Positions 44,925 to 52,825 of a stretch of DNA of 64,000 nucleotides are shown in pieces. This DNA is from Sphingobacterium bambusae. Its GTDB lineage: Bacteria > Bacteroidota > Bacteroidia > Sphingobacteriales > Sphingobacteriaceae. The translations under genes and the position numbers were made by a program. The stretch spans positions 992,001-1,056,000 of the forward strand of contig NZ_CP138332.1 of NCBI RefSeq assembly GCF_033955345.1, read 5' to 3'. The notes beneath the pieces are model-generated. The model was not told the DNA's origin. It saw only the letters and a program-made list of their open reading frames with translations, and did not search any database. The number at the start of each line of letters is the position of its first letter. Within the stretch, counting starts at the first letter, position 1.

Positions 44925-46511
44925 CTAGCTGATGTGATCGATATTGTTGCCCAAATTGCGGTAGTTGATATTTTCGCATGGATTGGTTCCATTCAGGTAT
45001 TCCTCCACATTGGTGTATCCATCGCCATCGGCGTCCTTTGCGCCATCACTCGGATCTTTGGGATCCAGCTTATGCTTAATCTCCCATTCGTCGGGCATCC
45101 CGTCGCCATCCGTGTCCAAGGGCAGCAATTTAGGGTCGAAGGTTAATGTGGGGTAGCCTCCTACCTCGCTAACATCTTTAATAATACCCGTAGCTGTGCT
45201 GGTTTTTCCGGTGCGCACCATATCCACCACGCGGGTATCTACAGCATCCCGCTTTGGCAGTGTTGCGCCAGCTTTTGCTAATACCGCGTCAAAGGCCACT
45301 TCGGCCGTCTGGTGTGGCGCTACAGGCCAGCCCTCAAACGGCGTATATACCCGCGCCAGCTGCTCCTGTGTATGCTCGCCAGCTTGCAACGCATCTTTTG
45401 TTTCCTTCATCCGCATCCCTGCCCAGTTGTTCAGCGTCACCGCCTCATCCCCGTGCATCACATTGCCCGCCACATACCATTTGCCCGGTCTATTGACCTC
45501 CTTAGCATACCAGTCGCCTGCTGCCCAAGCACTGCCCGGCGAGTACATGCTGCGCTGCTCGATACGCGCAAAGACAGATCGCATATTTTCGTTTGTCGCA
45601 GGGCCCGGTTTGAAATAATTGTTGATCAGGTTAATCATCGAAGTCTCGTCGCCCCCATCAATGGAGCGATGCTTCCAATTAAAAACCACATTGTAGCGAA
45701 AATCAAAAGGCCCCGACATCCCGATGGATGGGTTGCGCGCCGTATTGCTTGCAAACAAATTATGGTGAAAGGTAGACGGATTGCCGCCCCAAGTGCCGCC
45801 AAAGGCGTGTCCTTTAGCGTCCAGCGCCTCGCTGGATATCGTCCACTGTATGGTGACATGCTCGGCAGGATCCTTAATCTGCGTGCTGCCATCCAAGGAA
45901 GGGCGCATATGCCTATACAGCGAAATATTCTCATCCATCCCCCAGCTGGTGGAACAATGGTCAATAATAATGTGGTGATAAGGGTTGCCACCGATATTGT
46001 CATCGCCCTGCCCGCCTGTAGGAATACCACGGCGCACACGCAGGTGGCGGATGATGACGTTGTGCGTATCAATGTTTAAGGTGCCCGCAATGCAGATGCC
46101 ATCGCCCGGCGCCGTCTGCCCCGCTATGGTAATATCGGGATGCTTGATGTGCAGGTCGCCCCCCACCTTGATGGTTCCCGCCACGCGGAATACCACAATT
46201 CGCGCCCCTTCTGCTTCTAGTGCAGCGCGCAAACTACCCGGCCCGCTATCGTTGAGGTTGGTCACCGCAATGACCTTTCCGCCGCGACCACCCGTGGTAA
46301 ACATCCCTCCTCCCCAAGCGCCCGGAAATGCGGGAATAGCAGCCTCTGGCAAACGTGGCGGATGCGGCGGAATCTGCCCACGCTCCGGCAAAGCTCCTGC
46401 AGCTTCCTTAATTTGTGCATCCGCATCCAGCGTACTGCCCAATACGGCGAGCAAAGCCAAAGCGACCGCATTAAATTTATAGGATTTTATCCTTTTCAAA
46501 CGCATCATCAT
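44925..46511 (-). CDS. Secreted pectate-lyase-like polysaccharide lyase with calcium-binding C-terminus
   Basis: This 528-residue exported protein shows the parallel beta-helix start typical of Bacteroidetes pectate-lyase family proteins: AIPAFPGAWGGGMFTTGGRGGKV, then TNLNDSGPGSLRAALEAEG, and VIIRHLRVRRG near residue 155. The C-terminus carries thrombospondin-3-like calcium repeats (DTDGDGMPDEWE and DADGDGYTNVEEYLNG). It lies downstream of the second SusCD locus but on its own transcript. Cleavage of pectate-like polymers is the family expectation; the true substrate is unproved. Confidence 0.82.
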   Translation of the reverse strand: MMMRLKRIKSYKFNAVALALLAVLGSTLDADAQIKEAAGALPERGQIPPHPPRLPEAAIPAFPGAWGGGMFTTGGRGGKVIAVTNLNDSGPGSLRAALEAEGARIVVFRVAGTIKVGGDLHIKHPDITIAGQTAPGDGICIAGTLNIDTHNVIIRHLRVRRGIPTGGQGDDNIGGNPYHHIIIDHCSTSWGMDENISLYRHMRPSLDGSTQIKDPAEHVTIQWTISSEALDAKGHAFGGTWGGNPSTFHHNLFASNTARNPSIGMSGPFDFRYNVVFNWKHRSIDGGDETSMINLINNYFKPGPATNENMRSVFARIEQRSMYSPGSAWAAGDWYAKEVNRPGKWYVAGNVMHGDEAVTLNNWAGMRMKETKDALQAGEHTQEQLARVYTPFEGWPVAPHQTAEVAFDAVLAKAGATLPKRDAVDTRVVDMVRTGKTSTATGIIKDVSEVGGYPTLTFDPKLLPLDTDGDGMPDEWEIKHKLDPKDPSDGAKDADGDGYTNVEEYLNGTNPCENINYRNLGNNIDHIS

Positions 46512-46675
46512 AGTATCTTTTCTTTCGTTTATAATCTGATGTTAAAGATATTATAATACCGCTCATATCGATGTAACATTTACGTTTCTTAGTAAAAACA
46601 GCAATTTAACAGCTATATCTCGCAAGACAAAAAGCTACAACAAAAGGTTAACATCCTATACAAAACAGCGTACAC

Positions 46676-46706
46676 AAAAAATCCCCCGTAAACTAAACGG
46701 AGGATG
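46676..46706 (-). terminator. Terminator after small hypothetical gene
   Basis: TCCCCCGT (46682-46689) pairs with ACGGAGGA (46697-46704), followed by a minus-strand T-run. It ends the transcript of the 107-residue gene. Confidence 0.6.
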
Positions 46707-46748
46707 GTATGTTTGCGCGCAGCAGCGATTTGGCTACTTAAAGCTTCG

Positions 46749-47072
46749 CTAATTGATGCTCTGCTTGTAAAAGGTTTTTACCTGTTCCATTTTGATGGAA
46801 GCATCGGCATTTTTCAAATACTTGTATTTAACCGGCAAAAAGCCGGATGGAGCCGAACCGATAATGGGCGCGCCCTGCTCATCGAGCTCGGCCGTGTCGA
46901 AAAACACATTGATCAAGGTGTCGTCCGTAATGCTGTCGCCAAAGTAATCGATGCTCCGCTTGCCTACATAATAGTACAGCACGCGGTTGTCGTTTAAAGG
47001 CTCCACCCCGCAAATTGCATTGTAGACGAGCTTATTATTTGCCTGTAGCAGCATTTCCAATTCTTTTTTCAT
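46749..47072 (-). CDS. Small hypothetical protein, 107 residues
   Basis: The protein starts MKKELEMLLQANNKLVYNAICGVEP and is soluble, with a mixed alpha-beta composition and a KYKYLKNADASIKMEQVKTFYKQS end. I do not recognise a family. The chosen start (47072) drops 24 residues of poor quality from the longer frame, which opens at 47144, and is preceded by a GGAG-like site (cggaggtctt in reverse). It is isolated, with its own terminator. Codon use looks like that of its neighbours, so it is probably real. Confidence 0.55.
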   Translation of the reverse strand: MKKELEMLLQANNKLVYNAICGVEPLNDNRVLYYYVGKRSIDYFGDSITDDTLINVFFDTAELDEQGAPIIGSAPSGFLPVKYKYLKNADASIKMEQVKTFYKQSIN

Positions 47073-47396
47073 AAGACCTCCGTAATTTTGTTCGTGATTA
47101 TGGAATGCTAGACAAATTTCGCGCCAGCGAGAAGCATAAATCACCGTACATCAACAAATCCGTATTTATTTAGGGTATTTGTTTCCGCAAAGCTTCCCTA
47201 AATCGTAGAAACACCTTGCTTGATGGGGTATATTGTGCGGTCATGCCGCAGTACCGCGAGCTATTGCCGCGATAAATATACATACCGATCTATATAGTAG
47301 GCAGGTCCGCTAATACTTACAAATAGTCACTGCCTCTGCGCCTTTACACAAAACGGGCAAATCGTGCTTCGACACTAAAAAAACAATTATTTTTTG
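47073..47396. other. Intergenic region upstream of ssrA, no gene seen
   Basis: About 320 bases between the small hypothetical gene and the tmRNA promoter. I found no convincing coding frame on either strand. The right end supplies the promoter of ssrA. Confidence 0.5.
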
Positions 47397-47404
47397 TATC
47401 TTTG
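47397..47404 (+). promoter_or_regulatory. -7 box (TATCTTTG) of ssrA
   Basis: TATCTTTG matches the Bacteroidetes TAnnTTTG consensus and sits 17 bases before the mature tmRNA 5' end, leaving a short processed leader. No clear TTTG -33 box is seen. Confidence 0.5.
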
Positions 47405-47421
47405 TATCCTATTACATAATT

Positions 47422-47786
47422 GGGGTCGACCGGAATTGACAGGATAGCGATGGTTATGTAAGCATGCAGTGCATTGTTAGTCTAGCACTTAAATCTGAAC
47501 TTTCAACTTTATAACTGGCGAAGAAAACTACGCCTTAGCTGCTTAAGTTAGACTTAACATAGCTATTTGTCCCGCTAGATCCTGTTCTTTGGTTTAGCAT
47601 TCGGGGCATCGAACGATAGAACTGGCCGATGTGATTTTACTAAGCATCGGTAAGAAACAGTAAATACGGAGAAAGGTATAGGTAAGCGACTCACCTTCCC
47701 TCTCCCGACAATTAAAGAGAAGCTAAGCATGTAGAAAGCGTAAATCATACTATGTTTGGACGAGGGTTCGAATCCCTCCGGCTCCA
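47422..47786 (+). ncRNA. ssrA: tmRNA (ssrA)
   Basis: The 5' end GGGGTCGACCGGAATTGAC and the 3' end with GGTTCGAATCC T-arm and CGGCTCCA acceptor form the tRNA-like domain (GGGGUCG pairs with CGGCUCC). The tag frame at 47517-47546 reads GGC GAA GAA AAC TAC GCC TTA GCT GCT TAA, giving GEENYALAA after the alanine. This is the Bacteroidetes-type tag. CCA is not encoded (CTCCACAA). tmRNA with SmpB rescues stalled ribosomes. Its 3' end is the target of the island that follows. Confidence 0.96.
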
Positions 47787-47787
47787 C
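47772..47787 (+). repeat. attachment-like repeat copy 1 (ssrA 3' end)
   Basis: ATCCCTCCGGCTCCAC at the tmRNA 3' end recurs at 47905-47920 and, with one mismatch, at 48544-48559. tmRNA 3' ends are common integration sites for islands. Confidence 0.75.
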
Positions 47788-47820
47788 AAAAAAAGAGACA
47801 TCTATAAGATGTCTTTTTTT
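47787..47820 (+). terminator. Terminator of ssrA
   Basis: AGACATC (47796-47802) pairs with GATGTCT (47808-47814), followed by a run of T. Confidence 0.85.
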
Positions 47821-47892
47821 GTGGGCAAGGGATTCGAACTAGTCGTGGGAAGGGTTCGAACAATTTCTTTGCGGCCTGGAGTTTGGGGCTGC

Positions 47893-47920
47893 GGGACGCA
47901 AAACATCCCTCCGGCTCCAC
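47893..47920 (+). repeat. attachment-like repeat copy 2
   Basis: This copy holds GGGACGCAAAACATCCCTCC continuing into GGCTCCAC. The first part is absent from the true ssrA end but is shared with copy 3, suggesting that copies 2 and 3 derive from the same element junction. Confidence 0.75.
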
Positions 47921-47996
47921 GAATTTATACTTAGGACTTGGATCGACTGTTCCACCATACCGATGATTATTTGCCCTGCATACTATTTTTGTATAA

Positions 47997-48059
47997 ATTC
48001 GCGCAAACCTCGAATATTAACAATGAATGCTAAACAACTTTTATATATCATGGTCGCTC
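47997..48059 (+). repeat. 63-bp repeat copy A
   Basis: This 63-bp stretch covers the leader and first 12 codons of the gene at 48023. It is repeated at 57079-57141 with one mismatch, 9 kb away. Confidence 0.9.
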
Positions 48060-48502
48060 TAATTGCAGTAGCAGTAACCATTACGCTTGTCACAACATAT
48101 TTTAATGTAGAAAGCACTTTCTTGACTGCTGTAATGGGGGCGTCATTCTTATTGATATTGCCCGCTTCCTATATGCATATGCATGCTGTCAAACGGGAGC
48201 TCGAAGAACTGATAAGAACTAGCAATACCGATCTACATGCAATGTATGATGTTTGCTACAGATTTAAAGCACCTGATCATGCCATCAAAGAGTTATATAA
48301 AAACCTAAATAAAATACAAGCAGACTATAAAGACCATTTTGCACGCGAAACTTCTCAGAATAAAGATGTCTTTAGATTCTTGGACACAGAATACGACAAA
48401 GCGTCAAAACGAACCCTTCTTATCTTGCAAAAGAAAGTGCTGACGCTTCCTCACTCTATTGCTAAAAGAATGTTAGAAGCTTTTTCTGAAAATTACCTAT
48501 AA
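48023..48502 (+). CDS. Two-TM membrane protein of unknown function
   Basis: The 159-residue protein starts at MNAKQLLYIMVALIAVAVTI. Two hydrophobic segments (about residues 7-27 and 34-52) are followed by a soluble, helical, charged C-terminal domain of about 105 residues (LEELIRTSNTDLHAMYD onwards). I do not recognise a family. It sits between attachment-like repeats 2 and 3, so it is cargo of a small inserted segment. Its first codons and leader are duplicated at 57079. The start at 47963 is a longer but weaker option. Confidence 0.6.
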   Translation: MNAKQLLYIMVALIAVAVTITLVTTYFNVESTFLTAVMGASFLLILPASYMHMHAVKRELEELIRTSNTDLHAMYDVCYRFKAPDHAIKELYKNLNKIQADYKDHFARETSQNKDVFRFLDTEYDKASKRTLLILQKKVLTLPHSIAKRMLEAFSENYL

Positions 48503-48531
48503 TCTCCCTTTAACTAGCTACACAGGGATGT

Positions 48532-48559
48532 GGGACGCAAAACATCCCTCCGGATCCAC
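48532..48559 (+). repeat. attachment-like repeat copy 3
   Basis: GGGACGCAAAACATCCCTCC then GGATCCAC; one base differs from copy 2 in the last 16 bases. It borders the truncated integrase frame. Confidence 0.75.
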
Positions 48560-48608
48560 AAAATTAGACCGACCTCTACAAGAGGTTTAAGGTATTCAAC
48601 ACCAATAA

Positions 48609-49634
48609 CTCTATTCACTCAAAACCCGATCGCAAAAACAACTTACCGTCGTTAAAGCTGCTATCACAGAATTACTGGAGCTTGGCTTCGACCCTTTCCA
48701 ACAGTTTGCCTATGCTGATACCTCTTCCGTTGGTAAATACAATGTGTGCCGCTGCATAGATGAGTATCTAGAATTTGCCAAAACATCACTTAAGACAAAC
48801 ACTTACAAAGTGTATGAAGATCGATTGAACATTTTTAAAGGCTACCTTCTGGACGAAGGGATCGATCATAAGCGGATTGATCAAATATCAAAGGATAATA
48901 TTTTCAACTTCGTCACCTCCTATAAGGTGAATCGCGGATGGGAAAATAAAACGTACAATCACTACCTCCAAGCGATCAATACCTTTTTGCAGTTCTTTAT
49001 GGACAACAAAGATGGATACATTGCGGAAAATGTTTGTGCGAAGATAAAGCGACCTGAGGTTTACAAGAAAGGCAACACGCCTTTCAATAATGTCATCTTC
49101 CGCGATCTGCTCGACTGCTTGAAAGATCAAGATCCTTATCTGTATCAATTTAGCCGATTCATCTACTACAGTTGCATGAGGCCCGATGCAGAGCTACGCT
49201 TACTTAGAATATGTGACATCGATCTATATCGGCGTGTAATTTTGGTACCCAGCGAGAATTCGAAAAAGAAGAAAACGCAATATATACCTATCGACGACGA
49301 GTTCTTGGAGATCATTATGGAAATGAATTTGGATTGGTTTAATAAAACGGATTATGTTTTTACAACGTCTGGGATGCCTGAGCCAAAGCCTGCGTATGAA
49401 AGCTATTTCCGGAAACGGTTTATTCCTTTGAAGAAATCCCTAGGAATCAACAATGGAGAAACGTTGTACTCCTTTAAACATACCAGGTGCATCCATTTGG
49501 TGGAAGACGGGGAAAAGCTTCACAACATCATCAAGCTAACCCGGCATAAGACGCTGGCCGAGCTTATGGATTACCTCAAAGATATGGGTGTAATCTTGGG
49601 TGACGAGATCAAATTTAAGAGCAGGAGTATATAG
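48609..49634 (+). pseudogene. Tyrosine recombinase (phage/ICE-type integrase), 5' truncated
   Basis: The frame is open from 48609, just after a TAA at 48606, and reads as continuous integrase sequence (LTVVKAAITELLELGFDPFQ) before the first GTG at 48744. No ATG lies upstream in frame, so roughly the first 50 residues typical of Bacteroidetes integrases are missing. The core-binding domain (about SLKTNTYKVYEDRLNIFKGYLLDEG) and catalytic domain remain: Arg in CMRPDAELRLL, a Lys-rich beta turn, YSFKHT replacing HxxRH as in related Bacteroidetes enzymes, and the late His and Tyr (RHKTLAELMDYL). It probably carried the island into ssrA and is now broken or uses GTG 48744. Confidence 0.75.
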
Positions 49635-49635
49635 A

Positions 49636-49667
49636 AGAAGGCTAGCATTATTCGCTAGCCTTTTTTC
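49636..49667 (+). terminator. Terminator after integrase
   Basis: GGCTAGC and GCTAGCC pair around a 7-base loop, then TTTTTT. The plus-strand transcript of the integrase ends here. Confidence 0.85.
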
Positions 49668-49921
49668 TAATGCCGGACCTCGTGAGCTCTGGCTAGACCA
49701 ATGTCATCTAGCGAAGGGATTCTCACATCTTTAAATGTTCCTCTGACAAAGACTATGGTCTGCCGATATCTTAGAAAGCCATTAGCATAACATTTTGTGG
49801 TAATCTCCCCAATAAAAAATTGGTATAGCTCTTTGTGTGTCATCCCGACTACCTCAGGAAATTGTATCTCTAGTTCCGCTATTGCCTGCGTAAGGCACTG
49901 CGTTATATCTTGCTTGCGCAT
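49667..49921 (-). CDS. Small hypothetical protein, intact member of a duplicated family
   Basis: The 84-residue protein starts MRKQDITQCLTQAIAELEIQFPEVVGMTHKELYQFFIGEITTK. A frame at 55976-56262 encodes a clear paralogue (KLQEQFPKIDRMTQEELY then IFIKEIT) that is frameshifted. No known domain is visible; it is small, acidic to neutral and soluble. Its position beside the integrase on the opposite strand suggests element cargo. The start at 49921 is preferred over 49948 by similarity to the paralogue. Confidence 0.5.
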   Translation of the reverse strand: MRKQDITQCLTQAIAELEIQFPEVVGMTHKELYQFFIGEITTKCYANGFLRYRQTIVFVRGTFKDVRIPSLDDIGLARAHEVRH

Positions 49922-50051
49922 AATCAAAGATGGGTATAAAATCAACACATTTTTTGTCGTTGGACTTTGAGGCCTTAAAATAATTTATCATAAACAAACC
50001 CTTTGCGCCCACCACACGTTCACATAGCGGATGAAAACTATGATTGAATTT

Positions 50052-50085
50052 CCCAGGCGCGAGGCTGGGGATTTCTTTTTTATAA
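50052..50085 (+). terminator. Terminator-like hairpin 1 of 3
   Basis: CCCAGGC pairs with GCTGGG around GCGAG and is followed by GATTTCTTTTTT. No gene on this strand precedes it. Confidence 0.55.
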
Positions 50086-50148
50086 AACCTTTTTAGAAAT
50101 AACCTGTTCTTTATTTACAAATAGTAAAAACGAAATGTACGGTTTAAA

Positions 50149-50180
50149 ATCCCCTGCAGTGATGCATGGGATTTTTTTTA
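50149..50180 (+). terminator. Terminator-like hairpin 2 of 3
   Basis: AAAATCCC pairs with GGGATTTT around a short loop, then a T-run. It is one of three hairpins spaced about 100 bp apart. Confidence 0.55.
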
Positions 50181-50250
50181 AACCTTTGCAGGTGGATACG
50201 TGTTACCTATTCGAATAATCTTTATAGCACATATTCAATTTCTCAGCTTT

Positions 50251-50284
50251 CCCCTATCACGCGAGGTGACTAGGGGATTTTTTA
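50251..50284 (+). terminator. Terminator-like hairpin 3 of 3
   Basis: CCCCTATCAC pairs with GTGACTAGGGG (one bulge) and is followed by ATTTTTTA. The stop codon of the minus-strand gene at 50257 lies inside it. Confidence 0.6.
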
Positions 50285-50643
50285 TGCCACTGCGCATCCC
50301 AAAATCCCGCAAGCTCCGCATCACTCCACTGGGCAGCCTCTTCCAGTACAATCACATTGTCGCCTTCTTCATCCAATCGATCGAGGAACTCCCACAGATC
50401 GCCAAATGTCTTATGCGGCACCCCATCCATGAATAGGTTATATCCCTGCTGCATCCACTTTCCAATCTGTTCCTTAGTCAGCCCTGCCATCATCGAGTCG
50501 AACCATTCTAAGCTTTCGGGGATTGCCTGCGGATGTTCTCGGAAGCTGTTCTTAATCAATCCCCTGACGGCATTCTCCGACTGAAGATACCGCGCTACTG
50601 TAAGCGCCTGTGTTCCTATATGCTCCAAAGTTGACGGTTCCAT
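50257..50643 (-). CDS. Hypothetical protein, 128 residues
   Basis: A soluble, mainly helical, acidic protein (MEPSTLEHIGTQALTVARYLQ, and GDLWEFLDRLDEEGDNVIVLEEAAQWSDAEL). I do not recognise the family. Its upstream region is AT-rich and faces the plus-strand gene at 50726, so the two may share a divergent promoter. The coding look (regular codon use, normal composition) supports a real gene. Confidence 0.5.
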   Translation of the reverse strand: MEPSTLEHIGTQALTVARYLQSENAVRGLIKNSFREHPQAIPESLEWFDSMMAGLTKEQIGKWMQQGYNLFMDGVPHKTFGDLWEFLDRLDEEGDNVIVLEEAAQWSDAELAGFWDAQWHKKSPSHLA

Positions 50644-50725
50644 GTGTATTGCTGTTAGTCAATAAATACTAAAAATTGTATTCAAATATAATATTTAATA
50701 CTAATAATTTTAGTAAAATTGCAAA

Positions 50726-51151
50726 ATGAAATCGCTAGAAGTCCACGCAAGAGGTCGCGTCATGTATGTCAAGTATTCCACGGAAAGAAAGCCCTTTGGC
50801 AGTCTAGAGGTAACCTTATTAGCTAAGAATGGAGTTTCCATTTACCTATTCCGTAAAGAACAGGGAACATGGCGGCTAGCATATGGATTTTTACAGGAGA
50901 ACATCAAAGAAGCCTGTATAGATGCGATAATTCTGCGATTCGACACAAGCGTCGTCGAGATTCTACCAAAGCCCAAAGGCTTATGGCACGTCTTTGTAAA
51001 TGACATTTACACCAGTAGCATAAGCAGTGATGGCAAAAAGTGGGATTACCATTTCGAGGAAGATTCTTGCATTACCGACGATCACATGAAAAAGTATATC
51101 GGGATCATATCGCTGGGGCAGGTTAAGTGGATCGATCGGGATGGGAGGTGA
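50726..51151 (+). CDS. Hypothetical protein, 141 residues
   Basis: The protein reads MKSLEVHARGRVMYVKYSTERKPFG and is beta-rich (YLFRKEQGTWRLAYGFLQEN, WHVFVNDIYTSSISSDGKKWDYHFEED). There is no signal peptide and no recognised domain. It precedes the Panacea-domain gene by 77 bases in the same direction, so it could be part of that unit, but the gap holds an AT-rich likely promoter. An inverted repeat (TACTAA and TTAGTA) lies just before its start. Confidence 0.5.
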   Translation: MKSLEVHARGRVMYVKYSTERKPFGSLEVTLLAKNGVSIYLFRKEQGTWRLAYGFLQENIKEACIDAIILRFDTSVVEILPKPKGLWHVFVNDIYTSSISSDGKKWDYHFEEDSCITDDHMKKYIGIISLGQVKWIDRDGR

Positions 51152-51228
51152 AATGTTAAATATTATTAAATATCATAATTTATAAAATTTATTTTATTAT
51201 TTTGTATTTGAAGTTGAGAATTAGCCTT

Positions 51229-51696
51229 ATGTATACAGCGAACAACATAGCAGATTTCTTTCTGGGCCGATATGCGGCGGAAGGTAAAATAACGCCAATG
51301 AAGTTGATCAAGCTGGTGTATATAGCACATGGATGGTATCTTGGTTTGACGGGAAAAGCTTTGATCGACGAGAATCCGGAGGCATGGAAATATGGACCTG
51401 TAATCCCCTCCGTGTATCATAGTTATAAGCACTTTAAAAACTCGCCCATTCGTTGCGAACATGATTCGGAAGTTACGACGGGAAGTGAAATTATTGATAA
51501 GTTTTTAGATAGAATCTGGAAAGTTTACGGAAAATATACAGGAACTCAACTTAGTGCCAAGACCCACATGCCAGGTACTCCGTGGGATATAACATGGAAT
51601 GATTTAAAAGACAGAAACAGATCTTCTCTCCAAATTTTAGAAACGGACATCAAGGAGCATTATCAACAATTAGCTAGTAAAAATGCCAACGGATAG
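51229..51696 (+). CDS. Panacea-domain (DUF4065) protein, likely antitoxin PanA
   Basis: The 155-residue protein matches the Panacea/DUF4065 pattern: MYTANNIADFFLGRYAAEGKITPMKL, then IKLVYIAHGWYLGLTGKALIDENPEAWKYGPVIPSVYHSYKHFKNSPI. Panacea domains act as promiscuous antitoxins of varied toxins, including membrane-acting ones, encoded in the same operon. The next gene overlaps by 14 bases and encodes a two-TM protein, the expected toxin partner. The start at 51229 follows the domain start. Confidence 0.8.
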   Translation: MYTANNIADFFLGRYAAEGKITPMKLIKLVYIAHGWYLGLTGKALIDENPEAWKYGPVIPSVYHSYKHFKNSPIRCEHDSEVTTGSEIIDKFLDRIWKVYGKYTGTQLSAKTHMPGTPWDITWNDLKDRNRSSLQILETDIKEHYQQLASKNANG

Positions 51697-52081
51697 TAGC
51701 GATGATTCTGTTGAAAGGTTCTTAGAATCTCTAAATAATATACAGCCCGAAGCGAGTTCTGTATCCCAACTTGATTCTCAATCAGGTCAAGAGGAGGAGC
51801 TTTTTATCAATGGAACGAACTACGCACGTAGCACAAGGGAAGATTTAAGGGATCAAAGATATGAAAACAACACGCAGCTCCGTAAAAGGCTTGCATTTTG
51901 GGCACTAAGTATTGTTTCATTATGGCTGACATGCGTAATTCTAATTCTTGCGTACAATTCATCTAAATATAGACTATCTGATAATGTGCTAATAGCTCTT
52001 TTAACCACTACTACTGCAAATATCTTGGGTATAATCTACATAGTATTAAAAGACATATTTAACGGCAGATCCGAAGATTAA
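51683..52081 (+). CDS. Two-TM membrane protein overlapping panA, candidate toxin
   Basis: A 132-residue protein: an acidic, disordered N-terminus (about 60 residues), a basic stretch, and two membrane helices (LAFWALSIVSLWLTCVILILAY, and NVLIALLTTTTANILGIIYIVL). It starts inside the Panacea gene (14-base overlap), so the two are translationally coupled. It resembles small SLATT or effector-type membrane proteins in layout, but I cannot assign a family. Toxin function is inferred only from gene order. Confidence 0.6.
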   Translation: MPTDSSDDSVERFLESLNNIQPEASSVSQLDSQSGQEEELFINGTNYARSTREDLRDQRYENNTQLRKRLAFWALSIVSLWLTCVILILAYNSSKYRLSDNVLIALLTTTTANILGIIYIVLKDIFNGRSED

Positions 52082-52156
52082 AGTTAAATACAACTTGTTT
52101 GTTTGTAATATATTCATGATTTAGTGCCCCATGGGTCAAATATCATTCACTTTTTA

Positions 52157-52184
52157 CCCGCTCTAAATATAGAGGGATTTTTTA
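52157..52184 (+). terminator. Terminator after the PanA unit
   Basis: CCC-g-CTCTA pairs with TAGAGGG around AATA and is followed by ATTTTTTATT, 75 bases past the stop of the two-TM gene. Confidence 0.65.
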
Positions 52185-52219
52185 TTCAAATGCCTATCTG
52201 TAAATCTTGTAAAGCTCCC

Positions 52220-52452
52220 CTAGTCTTGGGCATCTGCTAAGTGAAAGTCGTCGTAATGCTCAATCAAAACCTCATTACCTTCTGCATCTTTCAGGTAAGC
52301 CGCTGTACAATGGATATTAGAATACTGGTAAACGGCCACTCCGTGGGGGCTTCTCTCAATCCGACAAGACAAAAGCTAGCTGTGGTATTGTTCATTCTAT
52401 CTCTAATAATCCTAATCGGCTCACCGAACTTTACCAGCTTCTCTCTTTTCAT
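52220..52452 (-). pseudogene. Small frameshifted gene
   Basis: On the minus strand an ATG at 52452 opens MKREKLVKFGEPIRIIRDRM and NNTTASFC. Reading then continues only after a shift as RIERSPHGVAVYQYSNIH and CTAAYLKDAEGNEVLIEHYD, ending at 52220. The break coincides with a tandem TTGTC-TTGTC; removing one copy restores a 75-residue frame. The family is unknown. Both parts look coding. Confidence 0.45.
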
Positions 52453-52495
52453 TTTGCGAAGCTACAGTAAAGTTTTTTAACAATAATGACCAGTA

Positions 52496-52582
52496 TCATT
52501 TTTCAAAGTTCTTTAGCCGTTTAAGTTTGGTCTCCATTCTGGCCCTTCCCATGTGGCCGAAATCATAGGCAAGGCTCTCCAT
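52496..52582 (-). CDS. Possible 28-residue peptide upstream of the frameshifted gene
   Basis: An ATG at 52582 gives MESLAYDFGHMGRARMETKL and eight more residues to TGA. It is basic and coding-like and lies 43 bases before the next minus-strand ATG. Its start overlaps a strong hairpin (GCTCTCCA with TGGAGAGC). Too short to be sure. Confidence 0.3.
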   Translation of the reverse strand: MESLAYDFGHMGRARMETKLKRLKNFEK

Positions 52583-52825
52583 GGAAACGTGGAGAGCTTA
52601 TTTTATTCGGACAAATGCCCTGCCTATTTGAGGTTGATGAAGTTTTGGGAGGTGGCGAGATAGGATTTGTTGACATAAATCAATACATTTTTCAAATAAA
52701 TAATAATGGTAAACCATGTTTTATATATTTTAGTAATTTGTGATTTAAAGACACCTTCATTTAAATGAAGAAGATGATTTTCAGCCTATATTAAATACCA
52801 AACCATAAAAAAAATTATTATCATT
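52583..52825. other. AT-rich region before the beta-family gene, no gene seen
   Basis: About 240 bases with rising AT content and no coding frame I trust. It contains CTTCATTTAAATGAAG (52757-52772), a 16-bp perfect palindrome that could be an operator for the downstream gene. Confidence 0.45.

Noticed and set aside
45312..46079. Plus-strand frame opposite the pectate-lyase-like gene
   Set aside because: Antisense of a clear lyase gene; composition is not protein-like.
47821..47892. Possible tRNA after ssrA (GGGTTCGAAC-like T-loop)
   Set aside because: No acceptor stem, D-arm or anticodon arm can be assembled; it looks like a remnant of tmRNA-like or attachment sequence.
52241..52480. Plus-strand 79-residue frame
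   Set aside because: It is antisense to the better-supported frameshifted minus-strand gene at 52220-52452.
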